DNA of 64,000 bases, from positions 20,894 to 84,893 of the forward strand of contig JAKCPI010005251.1 of NCBI GenBank assembly GCA_023213315.1, read 5' to 3'. The stretch is from Euborellia annulipes (lineage: Eukaryota > Arthropoda > Insecta > Dermaptera > Anisolabididae). Below, in pieces: positions 29,908 through 40,507 of this stretch (its first letter is position 1; the number at the start of each line of letters is the position of its first letter). The notes under the pieces are model-generated. The model searched no databases, was not told where the DNA came from, and was given only the letters and a program-made list of their open reading frames with translations. Both the position numbers and the translations under genes were made by a program.

Positions 29908-30525
29908 TACGTCTTAGGTGTGTGTGAACACGATTACTTAAAAACCAAAGCAGCTAGATCGATGAAATTTGGTATATGCTCCTTACACTTATTTTGTAAA
30001 TAAAAAGGATTTCTTATCCAACTTTTGGAGTGAATACATCACTTTTTATTAAAGTAGTACTTTACCTAATGAGTTTTTTCATTAATTTTCGATATTTTCA
30101 ATTTCTTTATTATATTATGATAAAATATCTCAATTTTATAAATTTTTGTTTCACAAATTCATTTGTTTATATTTTTATACATGTTTTTAATGATACTGTA
30201 TGATTTTGTTTTGATTTTTCTTTCCAAAATTTGGACTAAAAAATGTCTTTTCTTCTGTGATTATTTCAAAAACTATTCAGTCTTTTCTGAAAAATACCAA
30301 AGAATAAAAACTTTTTAAAATTGAGTATTTTATCATAATATAACAAAGAAATTGAAAATTTCAAAATTTCTCTGAAAAAACTTAGGTAAAGTACTACCTT
30401 CCAAGTGACGTATTTCACCAAAAGTTGATAGAAATCTACAATTTTAGTGTAAGGAGCTATACCAAAATTTCATCCATCTAAGCAGCTTTGGTTTTTAAGC
30501 AATCGTGTTCCCACACACACAGACA
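29908..30525. repeat. Large foldback, ~220-260 bp arms
   Basis: The left arm about 29908-30165 is the inverse of about 30320-30525: GAACACGATTACTTAAAAAC / GTTTTTAAGCAATCGTGTTC, GCTCCTTACACT / AGTGTAAGGAGC, AGTACTTTACCTAA / TTAGGTAAAGTACT, TATATTATGATAAAAT / ATTTTATCATAATATA. The loop is about 155 bases. It echoes HPT in general style (GTGTGT then GAACA, and a paired AGTACTTTAC) but is a separate family. Confidence 0.85.
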
Positions 30526-30557
30526 TAATGCCCAAAAATGTTTTTTTATTTATTTTT

Positions 30558-31239
30558 ACTTTCTCTTACCTCTATATATTATGTTAATATATAGAGAGAA
30601 ATATTGGATTCATGTCAAAAATTCGATGTCGAGATTTTTGATGGATCTTTGGGTCCCCTGAATCCAAAAGTGGTTTTCGCGACATGGTCTGTCTGTCTGT
30701 GTGTCTGTGTCTGTGTGTCTGTCTGTGTGTGTGTGTGTCTGTAGACAAAATATCTCAAGAACGAAAAGAGCTAGGAGGTTGAAATTTTATATTTAAGTTA
30801 GGCACCCCCTGGGACGTGACACGAAGCTTTTGAACAAAATCGACCCAAAAGTACTAGTACTTTACTGATGCACTTTTTCAGTTTTTTTCGATTTTTCTCA
30901 AAATTTGCTCCAACGATTTTTTTAAAATTCAAAAATCAATTTTTTTTTAGATTCTCAATAAAATGTATATTCTCATTTTGTGATTGAAATCTTCACGAAA
31001 GACCCCACCTTTATCCTGTACTTTCCCTTGGAAAAGATAGAAATATGGTTTTCAACAGCATCAAAAACATAAATATTTTTTAAACACATAAGTTTTAAAT
31101 CCAGAAAATCAAAATGAAATAATTTCGCCCGAGCTAAATACATGTCGACACAAAAAATCTGGTGTGACAAGCACAGTACACAACTTTCGATTACCGAAAG
31201 GTAAGAGAAAGTTCCCCCCTGTGCGCCAGTCACACCAGA
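30558..31239 (+). mobile_element. HPT element, full-length (682 bp)
   Basis: All landmarks present from ACTTTCTCTTACC to CACACCAGA. The block just before GAGCTAAATACATGTCGAC is rearranged relative to consensus (CAAAAACATAAATATTTTT replaces the usual text). TTTTT on both sides. Confidence 0.92.
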
Positions 31240-31264
31240 TTTTTAAACTCAGGAGGTCTAAAAC

Positions 31265-31520
31265 AGAAGAGAAACATCAAAATCTCCAAGTCGAAATTTT
31301 TTACGATTACACTACTTTCTCTTTATATTCTATACGAGAGAGTAAAAAAAAAAACTAAAAAAGTACACCAGTAAAGTACTAGTACTTTTTGGCCGATTTT
31401 GTTTAAAAGCTTATTTCCACTCCTTGGGGGTGTGCCTAACTCCAAATATAAATCAAAACTATTTTCGTTCCTCTTGAGGTATTTGTTCCACACGGACAGT
31501 ACAGACCAAGTAAGGAAAGG
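31265..31520 (-). mobile_element. Scrambled HPT fragments
   Basis: A piece of the 5' end (CATCAAAATCTCCAAGTCGA, ACTTTCTCTTTATATT) is followed directly by an interior piece (CAGTAAAGTACTAGTACT, CCTTGGGGGTGTGCCTAAC). Both are reversed but in non-consensus order. Confidence 0.7.
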
Positions 31521-31592
31521 AAAAAAATGTTTAATTCCTTCTTTTGTTGTATTTGCAATGTATTTTTTTAAAAATAAAAATGTCGACCAGGT

Positions 31593-31630
31593 TCTGAAAA
31601 AGAGGTCGATTAGCAACCGAAACGTCGACG
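31593..31630 (+). ncRNA. Degenerate hammerhead-like core
   Basis: TTCTGAAAAAGAGGTCGATT then CAACCGAAACGTCGACG: GAAACGTC is intact, CUGANGA is altered to CTGAAAA. Probably a decayed Penelope-like terminal repeat. Confidence 0.35.
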
Positions 31631-32071
31631 AGCACATTGAAATAAAATAGCGTTTTATTTCTCATCCTGGCTGCCTATTTTGCATCAATCAGAGCGAAGT
31701 GTTACGCATGTTTTTCCCACTAAGATGGCGTAGAGTGTCATAAAAAGTATACCCAAAAATCAAGTAATTCAAAAATTTGCCAAGAGATGTCAGAATGGTA
31801 GCTAATAATATTCAATGCATTTGGTTGGATTTTCATTGAACTTTTAACAATAAATACTTTATAAAGTTGTTATATATTATGTATCTTTTATAAAAGCATA
31901 AAAATATATAAATATATAGGCCAGATATAGGCTATACTATATCGGCTGTTAGACTAGCCTGCCATCTATTGCAAGAATGCTGTAAACTAATTTGGACAGT
32001 TTGATCATCTAAGCGTTATTTAAAAATTTCTTAATTAATATGTGATTAATAATAACAATAAATTCATTTTT

Positions 32072-32767
32072 ACTTTCTCTTACCTATGCATATATGTAAT
32101 ATATATAGAGAGAGAAAGTATTGGATTCATGTCAAAAAATTCGATGTCGAGATTTTGATGGATCTTCACGTTTTGAGGTCCCCTGAATCCAAAAAAAGGG
32201 TTTTTGCGACATGGTCTGTCTGTGTGTGTCTTTGTGTGTCTGTCTGTGTGTGTGTGTGTGTGTCTGTGAACAAAATATCTCAAGAACGAAAAGAGCTAGG
32301 AGGTTGAAATTTTATATTTAAAGTTAGGTACCCCCATGAGACGTGACACCAGAGCTTTTGAACAAAATCTGACCAAAAAGTACTAGTACTTTACTGATGC
32401 CCTTTTTCAGTTTTTTTCGATTTTCTCAAAATTTGCTCCAACGATTTTTTTTAAAATTCATATATCAACTATTTTTTTTTAGTTGCTCTTTAAAATATAT
32501 ATTCTCATTTTGTGTTTCGAAATCTTCTTGAAGACCACTTTACTCTTGTTCTCCATAGAAAAGATAAGGAGAAATGGTTGCCATGGTAACAAAATATAAA
32601 CATTTTGCCATACTTATAAATTTTACATCTTGAAAATCGAATGTACCATACTGTCGGAAACTAAATACATGTCGATTCTCAAAATATCTGGTGTGACAAG
32701 CACAATACACAACTTTCGATCACCGAAGGTAAGAGAAAGTTGTGTGCTTTGCGCCAGTCACACCAGA
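32072..32767 (+). mobile_element. HPT element, full-length (696 bp), nested in T625
   Basis: The host sequence CATTTTTAAATT of intact T625 is split as CATTTTT / TTTTTAAATT. This defines ends ACTTTCTC and CACCAGA and a T5 (or ATTTTTA) duplication. 3' hairpin arms are complementary over about 35 bases. Confidence 0.95.
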
Positions 32768-32802
32768 TTTTTAAATTAAAAAAAAACATTAAAGATTATT
32801 GG

Positions 32803-33085
32803 GCCCACGGGGCGTGGGTGTAGAGGTTAGCTTGTGCTAACCTCATATACGCCAACGTCGCGGGTTCGGACCCCCAGGCAGTCCGATGATTTTAGCTTAA
32901 GCCATCTGGATACCAGATGGCTTAAATAAAAATGCCTGGACCCTAATATATATAAATTCATAAATAACGGTTATCGTAAATGTCTTATATGGCCTGAGCT
33001 GCCGAAAAGACAGTGTGAATGTGTGTGTGAGGTGAGTGTGAATTTGTAGGAAAAAGGGTGAATGTGTTTTATTTAAAAAAAAAAA
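32803..33085 (+). mobile_element. SINE-A, full-length, nested in T625
   Basis: Starts GCCCACGGGGCGTGG and ends in an A-run. AAAGATTATTGG flanks it at 32791-32802 and 33086-33097, an exact 12-bp duplication of T625 sequence. Confidence 0.95.
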
Positions 33086-33458
33086 AAAGATTATTGGAAC
33101 ATATTGTTTTGTTGTATTTGCTTGATAACAAAAAAATTAATTACGAAAATTTTTTAATAGGTCATTAAAAAAGATTATACCCGTCCCAATAATTTCTTAT
33201 GAATTTAATTCATTTAAAAAAAAAACTCCATTGAAAAAATTCCTTATAATAGTCTAGTTTTTCTTTAAGTATGTTTAGACGTCGCTCCTGAACCCCCTTG
33301 AAATAATTTAAATTGAGTTAAATAATATAAAATATTTACGAAAAAAAAGTGAAAGATAAATTATGGTTAAAATTTAATAGTAAGTTATCAACTAAATTCC
33401 CTAATTTCTCATTCCTAGGAGGATTATTATCTCACGAATCAAAATCATAGTGGATAAT

Positions 33459-34009
33459 TAGAGACCGGATTTTAAGCAAATGCTTATCGCTCAATTTTAT
33501 AAGCAACCATTTGATATTTAATTTCTATACGAATTAGAAAAACTAAGTGCATGCATTTTTTAGCTGTGCTTTTTTTGAGTTTTCACTTTTTTTCCCTTTC
33601 GTGCTTATTTGAACTTTATTTTACGAATATTTATAATTTTTTTTTTTATTAAAAAACACTTTTTCCCATTCACACACGCATACACCAGGGACGGTATAAC
33701 CCGGGGGGGGCCCCCCCCCAAAAAAAAAAAAAAAAAAAAAAAAAATTATAAGATTGTAAAAAAAATTTTTTCCGCAGGGTAAAAAAATTTGGTTCCGCAA
33801 AAAAACAAAAATTTTTCGCAGGGCGAGGCGGAATAAATTTAGTTTCTTTAAAAAAAAAAATTTGTATACTCCATTAATATGAGTAAAAATTGCTTATGAG
33901 ATGCTTTTTTTTTCAACTTTTATGCTTATTTAACAACTTATTATTCAAGTTTTTTATGCTTTTTTAAGCACTTTTTTTCATTTTTTTGTGCTTTTTTGTC
34001 CGGTCTCTA
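33459..34009. mobile_element. hAT-like element (TAGAGACCGG type)
   Basis: Ends TAGAGACCGGAT and inverse GTCCGGTCTCTA. Flanks GTGGATAAT and GTGATAAT are a likely 8-bp duplication. Repeated AAGCA/TGCTT motifs lie inside both ends. A G/C/A-run segment starting CACCAGGGACGGTATAACCC (33681 onward) is probably a second, nested MITE end. Confidence 0.65.
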
Positions 34010-34298
34010 GTGATAATAAACGCAGCAGAAGACAAATTACAAAGTCATCTCAATTGAAAGGCAAAAGCTTTGCTTTCAATTTAAAATGAATAAATAAAAT
34101 AGCTCTAGATATAGGCTACTTTAAAGAAGAAAAAAAAAACGAGTGCAGCCCAGAACTTAATACTCAATAATAAATGAAACCTCTTTTTCTTAATAGAATT
34201 TTTTCTCTCTCTAAAACAATTTAAAATCATTGTAATTGTAAACATCTCTTAAAAATCTTTGAATTGGATGGTAATTTAAAAATCTTTAATTATATACA
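34010..34298. other. Unassigned stretch
   Basis: AT-rich, nothing recognised. Confidence 0.35.
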
Positions 34299-34415
34299 GT
34301 GGAACCTCGCTTAACGAGTTTAATGCGTTCCAGAATCAAACTCTTAAACCGAAACAATTTTTCTCATATAAATTAATGTAAAATACCTTAATGCGTTCCA
34401 TGTCGAAAAAAAACT
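34299..34415 (+). mobile_element. pogo/Tigger-like left end
   Basis: CAGTGGAACCTCGCTTAACG is the classic terminal form of pogo/Tigger elements, followed by two AATGCGTTCCA blocks. A candidate right end lies at 36036-36165, with HPT and T625 copies in between. Confidence 0.7.
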
Positions 34416-34525
34416 CTCTTAGGGCTGTTTTTTTTGCGGCTTTTTTCTTAATAAATTTCTCACAAAAAAAAAATTACAAATCCATTCCCTGATTATCTTC
34501 CTATTAATTAATTCAATTAATTTTT

Positions 34526-35193
34526 ACTTTCTCTTACCTATGTATATATGTAATATATATATAGAGAGAAAGTATTGGATTCATGTCAAAAATTCGATGT
34601 CGAGATTTTGATGGATCTTCACGTTTTGAGGTCCCCTGAGTCCAAAAAAGTGGTTTTCGCTACATGGTCTGTCTGGGTGTGGGTGTGGGTGGGGTGTGTG
34701 TGTGTGTTCAATTTTAAGCATGAAGGAATTGAGCTATGAGGCTGAAATTTTATATTTAAGTTAAACACCCCCCGGGACCGGAAAAATAAGCTTTTAATCA
34801 AAATCGGCCAAAGAGTACTAGTACTTTACTGATGTACTTTTTCAGTTTTTTTCGATTTTCTCAAAATTTGCTGCAACGATTTTTTTTAAAATTCAAAAAA
34901 TCAATTATTTTTTAGATGCTCTTTAAAATGTATATTCTCATTTTGCAATTGAAATCTTCTGAAGACCACTTTACTCTTGTATTTCCTAGGGAAGATAGGA
35001 GAAATGGTTGCCATGGTAACAAAATATAAATATTTTCCCATACTTATAAATTTTACATCTGAATTCATATGTTCTGTACTATCGGGAACTAAATATATAT
35101 CGACACAAAAAATCTGGTGTGACAAGCACAGAACACAACTTTCGATTACCGAAGGTAAGAGAAAGTTGTGTGCTGTGCGCCAGTCACATCAGA
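34526..35193 (+). mobile_element. HPT element, full-length (668 bp)
   Basis: Subtype with GGGTGTGGGTG in place of GTCT repeats and TTCAATTTTAAGCATGAAGG after it. The 3' hairpin CTGGTGTGAC...GTCACATCAGA is intact. TTTTT on both sides. Confidence 0.93.
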
Positions 35194-35324
35194 TTTTTAT
35201 TCATATATATTTAACAATATTACACAAGTTTGAGAAAATGGTGGATCACAAGCGACACTACGATGCATTAAATTTATTTTTTTTGTAATTGTAATAACTA
35301 AATTTAAAAGTGCGCAATTATTAA

Positions 35325-35975
35325 TCCGGGGCCTCGGGAGTGAAGGTGTTACGCATGTTTTTCCCGCTAAGATGGCGTTATGTGTCATAAAACGTATTCC
35401 CAAAAAATCAAGTACCAGTAATTCAAAAATTTGCCAAGAGATGTCAAAATGGTAGCTAATAATATTTAATGCATTTGGTTGATTTTCATTGATCTTTTAA
35501 CAATAAATACTTTATAAATGTTATTATATATTATGTATCTTTTTATAAATGCATAAAAATATATAAATATAGGCCAGATATTAACCAAAAAGCGATCAGC
35601 TGTTAGACTAGCTCTGCCATCTATTGCAAGAATGCTGAACTAATTTGACAGTTGGTTTTTAAATAAATCATCTAAGCTTATTTTAAAAATTTCTTAATTA
35701 ATATGTGATTAATAATAACAATAAATTCATTTTTAAATTTTTAAAAATTAAAGATTATTGGGACTGATTGTATTTTTGTATTTGCTTGATAACAAAAAAA
35801 TTAATTACGATAATTTTTTATTAAGTCATTAAAACAATTATAGCTCGATGTCCCAATATTCTCTTATGAATTTAATTCATTTAAAAAAAAACGCATTGAA
35901 AAATTCTTTATAATATATTATAGTCTATAGTCTAGTTCTTTTTAAAATACGTTTAGACGTAACCCCCTTAAATAC
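35325..35975 (+). mobile_element. T625 copy
   Basis: GTGTTACGCATGTTTTTCCC at 35348, all interior blocks, and the ACGTTTAGACGTAACCCCC end at 35951-35971 followed by TTAA. The left terminus is degenerate. Confidence 0.85.
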
Positions 35976-36029
35976 TCGGGTATAAAAGCCAAATTATAAA
36001 CTAATTGGACAGACTTTTTTTTTGACGAG

Positions 36030-36165
36030 TCCGTGTTTTGTACTCGTTATTCGAAAAGTCGCTCGTTAAGCGAGTCATTCTTTTGCAATTTATTTTGCTT
36101 TGTTATATTATGCTGCTGATATGCGAATTACTCGTTATAAGAGGTGTTCGTTAAGCGTTCTACGT
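36030..36165 (-). mobile_element. pogo/Tigger-like right end
   Basis: TACTCGTTATTCGAAAAGTC, GCTCGTTAAGCGAGTC and GTGTTCGTTAAGCGTTCTAC repeat the motifs of the left end on the reverse strand. The terminal bases are mutated. Confidence 0.5.
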
Positions 36166-36168
36166 TGG

Positions 36169-36335
36169 AGCAAATTTGTGAAAAACAAAAAAATACAGCA
36201 AAAGTACATCAGTAAAGTACTAGTACTTTTTGGCCGATTTTATTGAAATTTCTCGAGGTAGCTACGAAATGACGAATAATCTTGAGTATAAAATTTGAAT
36301 ATACAAAGTTTATTCGTTTTTAAGTGATTCTCTTA
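36169..36335 (-). mobile_element. HPT fragment, diverged
   Basis: TTGGAGCAAATTTGTGAAAA, ACATCAGTAAAGTACTAGTA and TTTGGCCGATTTTATTGAAA, then a different continuation (TCTCGAGGTAGCTACGAAAT). Confidence 0.65.
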
Positions 36336-36816
36336 ACCCACATTTGTTGATATTTAACATGAACTTCATTAAATTTATTGTAAAAAAATCCTAAATTCTT
36401 TGAAGCCACCAAATAACAGGCTCCTAAATATCGATACATGGAAATTAAAAGGTGGTAAAGGACGAAATAGCAAAAATGAGTTATATACCGAGTGGGCCAA
36501 AAGTGCATGGACGTATTAGAGGACATTTTTAAAGTTGCTGATCGTACATAATGTGGGGCCTTTAGGGCTACAAATTTAAAATATTTTTGTTGTAATTGCA
36601 CTTCTTATACGGGGTGATCCATATTAAAGTTATGTTTTTTTAATATTATTGCATATTTGGATTCTACGGCCAATTTTAGTATGACTTCATGTCATGGAAT
36701 GTATTCCAAACCAAACCGTTTAGCCGCAAATCGGGGTTTTGTGAAATAACTGCTGGCTGAAAATTGAAAATCGTGCGAACCATAAAACTTAGGGGACTGT
36801 TCTTTTGTGATGTTAC

Positions 36817-37907
36817 CAGGGGCGCCGGAACGAATTTGAATCAGGGGGGCAAAAAATTTTTTTTAGAAAATTAAAATAATTTAACATGTTCAAATAGTAT
36901 AAAACTAAAACAAAAACAAATCTACTATAAAACTTTAAAAATTTTAAATAAAATCACAATTTTAATAAAATTAAAATTTTAAAAAATCTGGTGTGACAAG
37001 CACAGCACACAACTTTCTCTTACCTTCGGTAATCGAAAGTTGTGTACTGTGCTTGTCACACCAGATTTTTTGTGTCGACATGTATTTAGTTTCCGACAGT
37101 AGGGTACAATTGAATTCAAGATGTAAAATTTATAAGTATGGGAAAATATTTATATTTTGTTACCATGGCAACCATTTCTCCTATCCTTCCCTATGAAATA
37201 CAAGAGTAAAGTGTGCTTCAAACAATTTTGTGGGCAAAACGAGAATATACATTTGAAAGAGCATCTAAAAAATAATTGATTTTTGAATTTTAATCAAAAT
37301 CGTTAGAGCGAATTTTGAGAAAATCGAAAAAAACTGAAAAAGTACATCAGTAAAGTACTAGTACTCTTTGGCCGATTTTGATTAAAAGCTTATTTTTCCG
37401 GTCCCGGGGATGTTTAACTTATATATAAAATTTCAGCCTCATAGCTCAATTCCTTCATGCTTAAAAGTGAACACAGACACACACACACCCACCCACACAC
37501 CCACCCACCCACACACCCACCCACAGACAGACCATGTCGCGAAAACCACTTTTTTGGATTCAGGGGACCTCAAAACGTGAAGATCCATCAAAATCTCGAC
37601 ATCGAATTTTTGACATGAATCCAATACTTTCTCTCTATATATATATTACATATATACATAGGTAAGAGAAAGTAAAAATTTGCTACTGATTTTATCAAAA
37701 ATTTTTGAAAAAAATCTGGAAAAAAATGAATTTCTTACTCTTTTAATTTTTTTTAATTTAGAAGATTTTATTTTTCAAGAGTAAAAATATATCATTTTTA
37801 AAAATAAATGAAATAAAAGAAGAAATTTTGCCCCCCCCTCTGTCCCCCCCCTAGGGATGCCAGGGGGGGGCAATGTACCCTTGCCCCCCCCTGTTCCGGC
37901 GCCTATG
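36817..37907. mobile_element. hAT-like element nested in the foldback
   Basis: Ends CAGGGGCGCCGGAACG and, inverted, CATAGGCGCCGGAACAG, followed on both sides by a G-run and GCAA. The exact 8-bp duplication GATGTTAC lies at 36809-36816 and 37908-37915, the hAT hallmark. The element proper is about 400 bp; the rest is a nested HPT. Confidence 0.93.
36987..37673 (-). mobile_element. HPT element, full-length (687 bp), nested in hAT-like element
   Basis: Runs from TCTGGTGTGAC to GGTAAGAGAAAGT with AAAAA on both sides. Subtype with CCCACCCACACAC repeats, as at 34526. All blocks are present. Confidence 0.95.
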
Positions 37908-38227
37908 GATGTTACTAACCATGAAATGTACTGTATGTATGCCAGATGAGTAACCCGAAATTACGGACAGCAGTTTTTTCACAAAAACCCGATTTGCGGC
38001 TAAACGGTTTGTGTTAGAATACATTGCATGACATAAAGTCATACTAAAATTGGCCGTAGAATCCAAATATGCAATAATATTTAGGGGGTTCCATTTAAAA
38101 AAACATAAGTTTGATATGGATCACTCTGTATAACAAGCGCAATTCCAAGAAAAATATTTTAAATTTGTAGTTCTTTACGATCTTTTAATTATAGATCTAT
38201 GCCGTGACTTAACATGTATTTATTTGT

Positions 38228-38262
38228 CGACGTTTCTGTCGCAATCACAACCTTCTTCAGGA
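38228..38262 (-). ncRNA. Hammerhead-like ribozyme core
   Basis: Minus strand: CCTGAAGAAGG, stem (GTTGT/GCGAC with a wobble), then AGAAACGTCG. Fits CUGANGA...GAAA. No element body was recognised around it. Confidence 0.5.
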
Positions 38263-38514
38263 CAATAAATCAAAGTTTATTTAATTTCCTTGGATGCTTC
38301 GTCTTCTGTATCCAATTAATCAAAGATGTTTGAATTTATAAACTTGAAATGTGCTTGTTTTGTTTGAAAAAATTTCTTCGGTAGTTAATTGATTAAATAA
38401 AGTAACTTTCTGTTCTAGGTCAAATATTAACGTAGGAGGTCAAATAAAAGAGGCAGAAACAAATTTATTGCCAGGTTATTTACAATCCTTAAAATAATCA
38501 AATGAAATAAATTT

Positions 38515-38640
38515 CAGAGATAGAACATTAGTCTCTGGTGCCAAAGGTCGAGAGTTCGTATCCCGCCCCAGGCGAAAAATTGAATTAGATACCTAGTAAA
38601 TAAAATAAATAGGCTCGGGGTCTAAATGGCCTTTTTTCAT
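38515..38640 (+). mobile_element. SINE-B half of an inverted pair
   Basis: Lacks the tRNA 5' part. TCGAGAGTTCGTATCCC box, TAGATACCTAGTAAATAAAA, AATGGCC, ending at the junction TTTTTTCATTTAATTTAAGG. Confidence 0.75.
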
Positions 38641-38790
38641 TTAATTTAAGGTCTTTTTCGGCATCTGAGGCCATTTAGACACCGTCCCTATTTATTTTAT
38701 TTACTAGGTATCTAATTCAATTTTTCGCCTGGGACGGAGTGCGAACCCTTGACCTAGGAACTCTGAGTCATAGGTCAAAGGTCTAAAAAG
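38641..38790 (-). mobile_element. SINE-B half of an inverted pair
   Basis: Reverse copy with GGCATCTGAGGCCATTTAG, ACTAGGTATCTAATTCAATT and GGTTCGCACTCCGTCCC (minus-strand box GGTTCGCACTCC). It is collinear with, and inverse to, 38515-38640, so the two form a tail-to-tail palindrome of about 130-bp arms. Confidence 0.8.
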
Positions 38791-38989
38791 GCCCTAACAA
38801 ATTTAAAAAAGAAAAAACTGCCCTTTTACCTAAAGAAACTTGTAATTGGAAAGAACATGTGACTTTATTCAAGGCTGCCTTCATTTCTCTTTTAGCTTTT
38901 TTTGACCTTAAACCTGAACTTGTTTTTAATACATAACAAGACCAATATAAATAAAAATTGCAAATTTCTCCTAGAACATTGAAGTTTGT

Positions 38990-39540
38990 TTCTCACTCCA
39001 CACCGATTGTCATTATTTGCTTACTCATTGGACTCACTCATCAACACATCGTTAATTTAATTAATAATAATCGAACCTGTAGCATTCGACGAGGTCCTCG
39101 GTGCGCCGGCATGGAGACTCGTAACCTCCTCCTCCAGCCGAGCACACATACACACACACATAGACACAGAGGAGATGAGCTTGATTGAATGTTGGTTGGT
39201 TGGTTGTTGTTGTTGTGGACACGAGAGCTCAGAACAGACTAGATTTGTTTGGCAACAGGTTGTTAAGTCTCCAAGAAGCCGTGAAGAAGGGGAGGAGGAG
39301 AAACAAGAAGAGTGCCTCCAATAAATGGGGTGGGGAGAGAAAAGTGTACATCTCTCTCTCTCTCTCTCTCTCTTTCATTTCTCCTAAAAAATCATCTGTC
39401 CAAAAACCACAAAAAAATTAAGCAAATTCCCTTCAAAGGGGGAAAGTAGTTCGGGAGAAGGAAGAAAGTTGCAAGTAGATCCACATTTGGTAAAGCTGTC
39501 TGTCTGTCTGTCGTCAAGTGCAAATATACCTATTACAATA
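38990..39540. other. GC-richer non-repeat island, possible promoter or first exon
   Basis: Unlike most of the window this part has CpG-containing text (CGACGAGGTCCTCGGTGCGC), (CA)n, (GTT)n and (TC)n microsatellites and purine-rich segments. It matches nothing else here. ORFs of 76 and 78 codons run through the simple repeats and are not convincing. A host-gene 5' region is possible but unproven. Confidence 0.35.
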
Positions 39541-39704
39541 AACTAAATAAATAGCCCTAATTTCTTCTTCGAAGGCGTGGAATGACTCTCTCTCTCGACT
39601 CAAAGACGGCTTTTGTTTCTTTTATTAAAAACTAAAATCAAGATAAATGGACTAATAATTACTAAGCGTAATTGTTGCCTATTATTATCTTATAATTATT
39701 TTTT

Positions 39705-40507
39705 ACTTTCTCTTACCTAGATATGTTATTGTACAGGCTATAGAGAGAAAGTATTGAATTCATGTAAAACATTTGATGTCGAGATTTTGATGGATATACA
39801 CGTTTTGAGGTCCTCTGAGTCCAAAAAAGTGGTTTTCGTAACATGGTCTGTCTGTTCAATTTTAAGCATGAAGGAATTGAGCTAGGATATTGAAATATTA
39901 TATTTAAGTTAGGTCTCTCCCTGGCACGTGACAGAAAGCTTTTGATCAAAATCAGCCAAAAAGTACTAGTACTTTACTGATGTACTTTTTCAGTTTTTTT
40001 TTTCGATTTTCTCAAAATTTGCTCTAACGATTTTGATTAAAATTCAAAAATCAATTATTTTTTAAATGCTTTTTAAAATGTATATTCTCATTTTGCCCTT
40101 GAAATCTTTTGAAGCACACTTTACTCTTGTGCTTCATAGGATTTAAATAGGAGAAATGGTTGCCATGGTAACAAAACTCGACACAAAAATCTGGGGAGAT
40201 TTTTTTTTAATAAAACATTCACACTTTTTCTCATTCACTCTCACATTCACAATGTCTTTTCGGCAACTCAGGCCATATAAGACATTTCGATAACCGTTAT
40301 TGATTTTAATATACATATATGGGGTCCAGGCATTCTTATTTAAGCTATTTGGTATCCAATTGGCTTAAATAAAATCATCGGACTGCTGGGGTGAACCCGC
40401 GAAGTTTGGTATACGAGGTTAGCGCTAACCTCTACACCAAGCCAGGCAACACTGGAGGAGACAAACACAGAAAAAAAGTTGTGTGCTGTGCGGCCAGTTA
40501 CTCCAGA
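39705..40507 (+). mobile_element. HPT copy with SINE-A inside its 3' hairpin
   Basis: ACTTTCTCTTACC to GGTTGCCATGGTAAC, then a deletion of about 80 bases, CGACACAAAAATCTGGGGAG (40189-40199), the SINE, and the distal hairpin arm AAGTTGTGTGCTGTGCGG...CTCCAGA. Confidence 0.88.
40200..40451 (-). mobile_element. SINE-A nested in HPT
   Basis: Poly-T, tail, palindrome (TTGGTATCCAATTGG form) and tRNA-like head. The near-duplicate flanks CTGGGGAGA (40191-40199) and CTGGAGGAGA (40452-40461) mark the insertion. Confidence 0.88.

Larger units (their letters stand above)
31690..33300 (+). mobile_element. T625 copy split by HPT and SINE-A
   Basis: GTGTTACGCATGTTTTTCCC at 31699 up to AACAATAAATTCATTTTT (32071), then TTTTTAAATT and AAAGATTATTGG (32768-32802), then the 3' part (33098-33300) ending GTCGCTCCTGAACCCCCTT. 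Removing the two insertions restores the order of the intact copy at 58161. Confidence 0.9.
36540..38182. repeat. Foldback with ~220-bp arms, host of nested elements
   Basis: The left arm 36540-36762 and right arm 37968-38182 are inverse copies (GGTGATCCATATTAAAG / GATATGGATCACT, ATTCTACGGCCAATTTTAGT / ACTAAAATTGGCCGTAGAAT, GTTTAGCCGCAAATCGGG / CGATTTGCGGCTAAACGG). The right arm has one extra 12-base segment. The natural loop is about 120 bases once the hAT-like insertion is removed. Confidence 0.92.

Noticed and set aside
37439..37624. Recurring ORF reading KFDVEILMDLHVLRSPESKK in several places (22998, 32086, 37439)
   Set aside because: It is the same HPT DNA read in one frame. Length, start and continuation differ among copies, stops occur in others, and the opposite strand is equally open.
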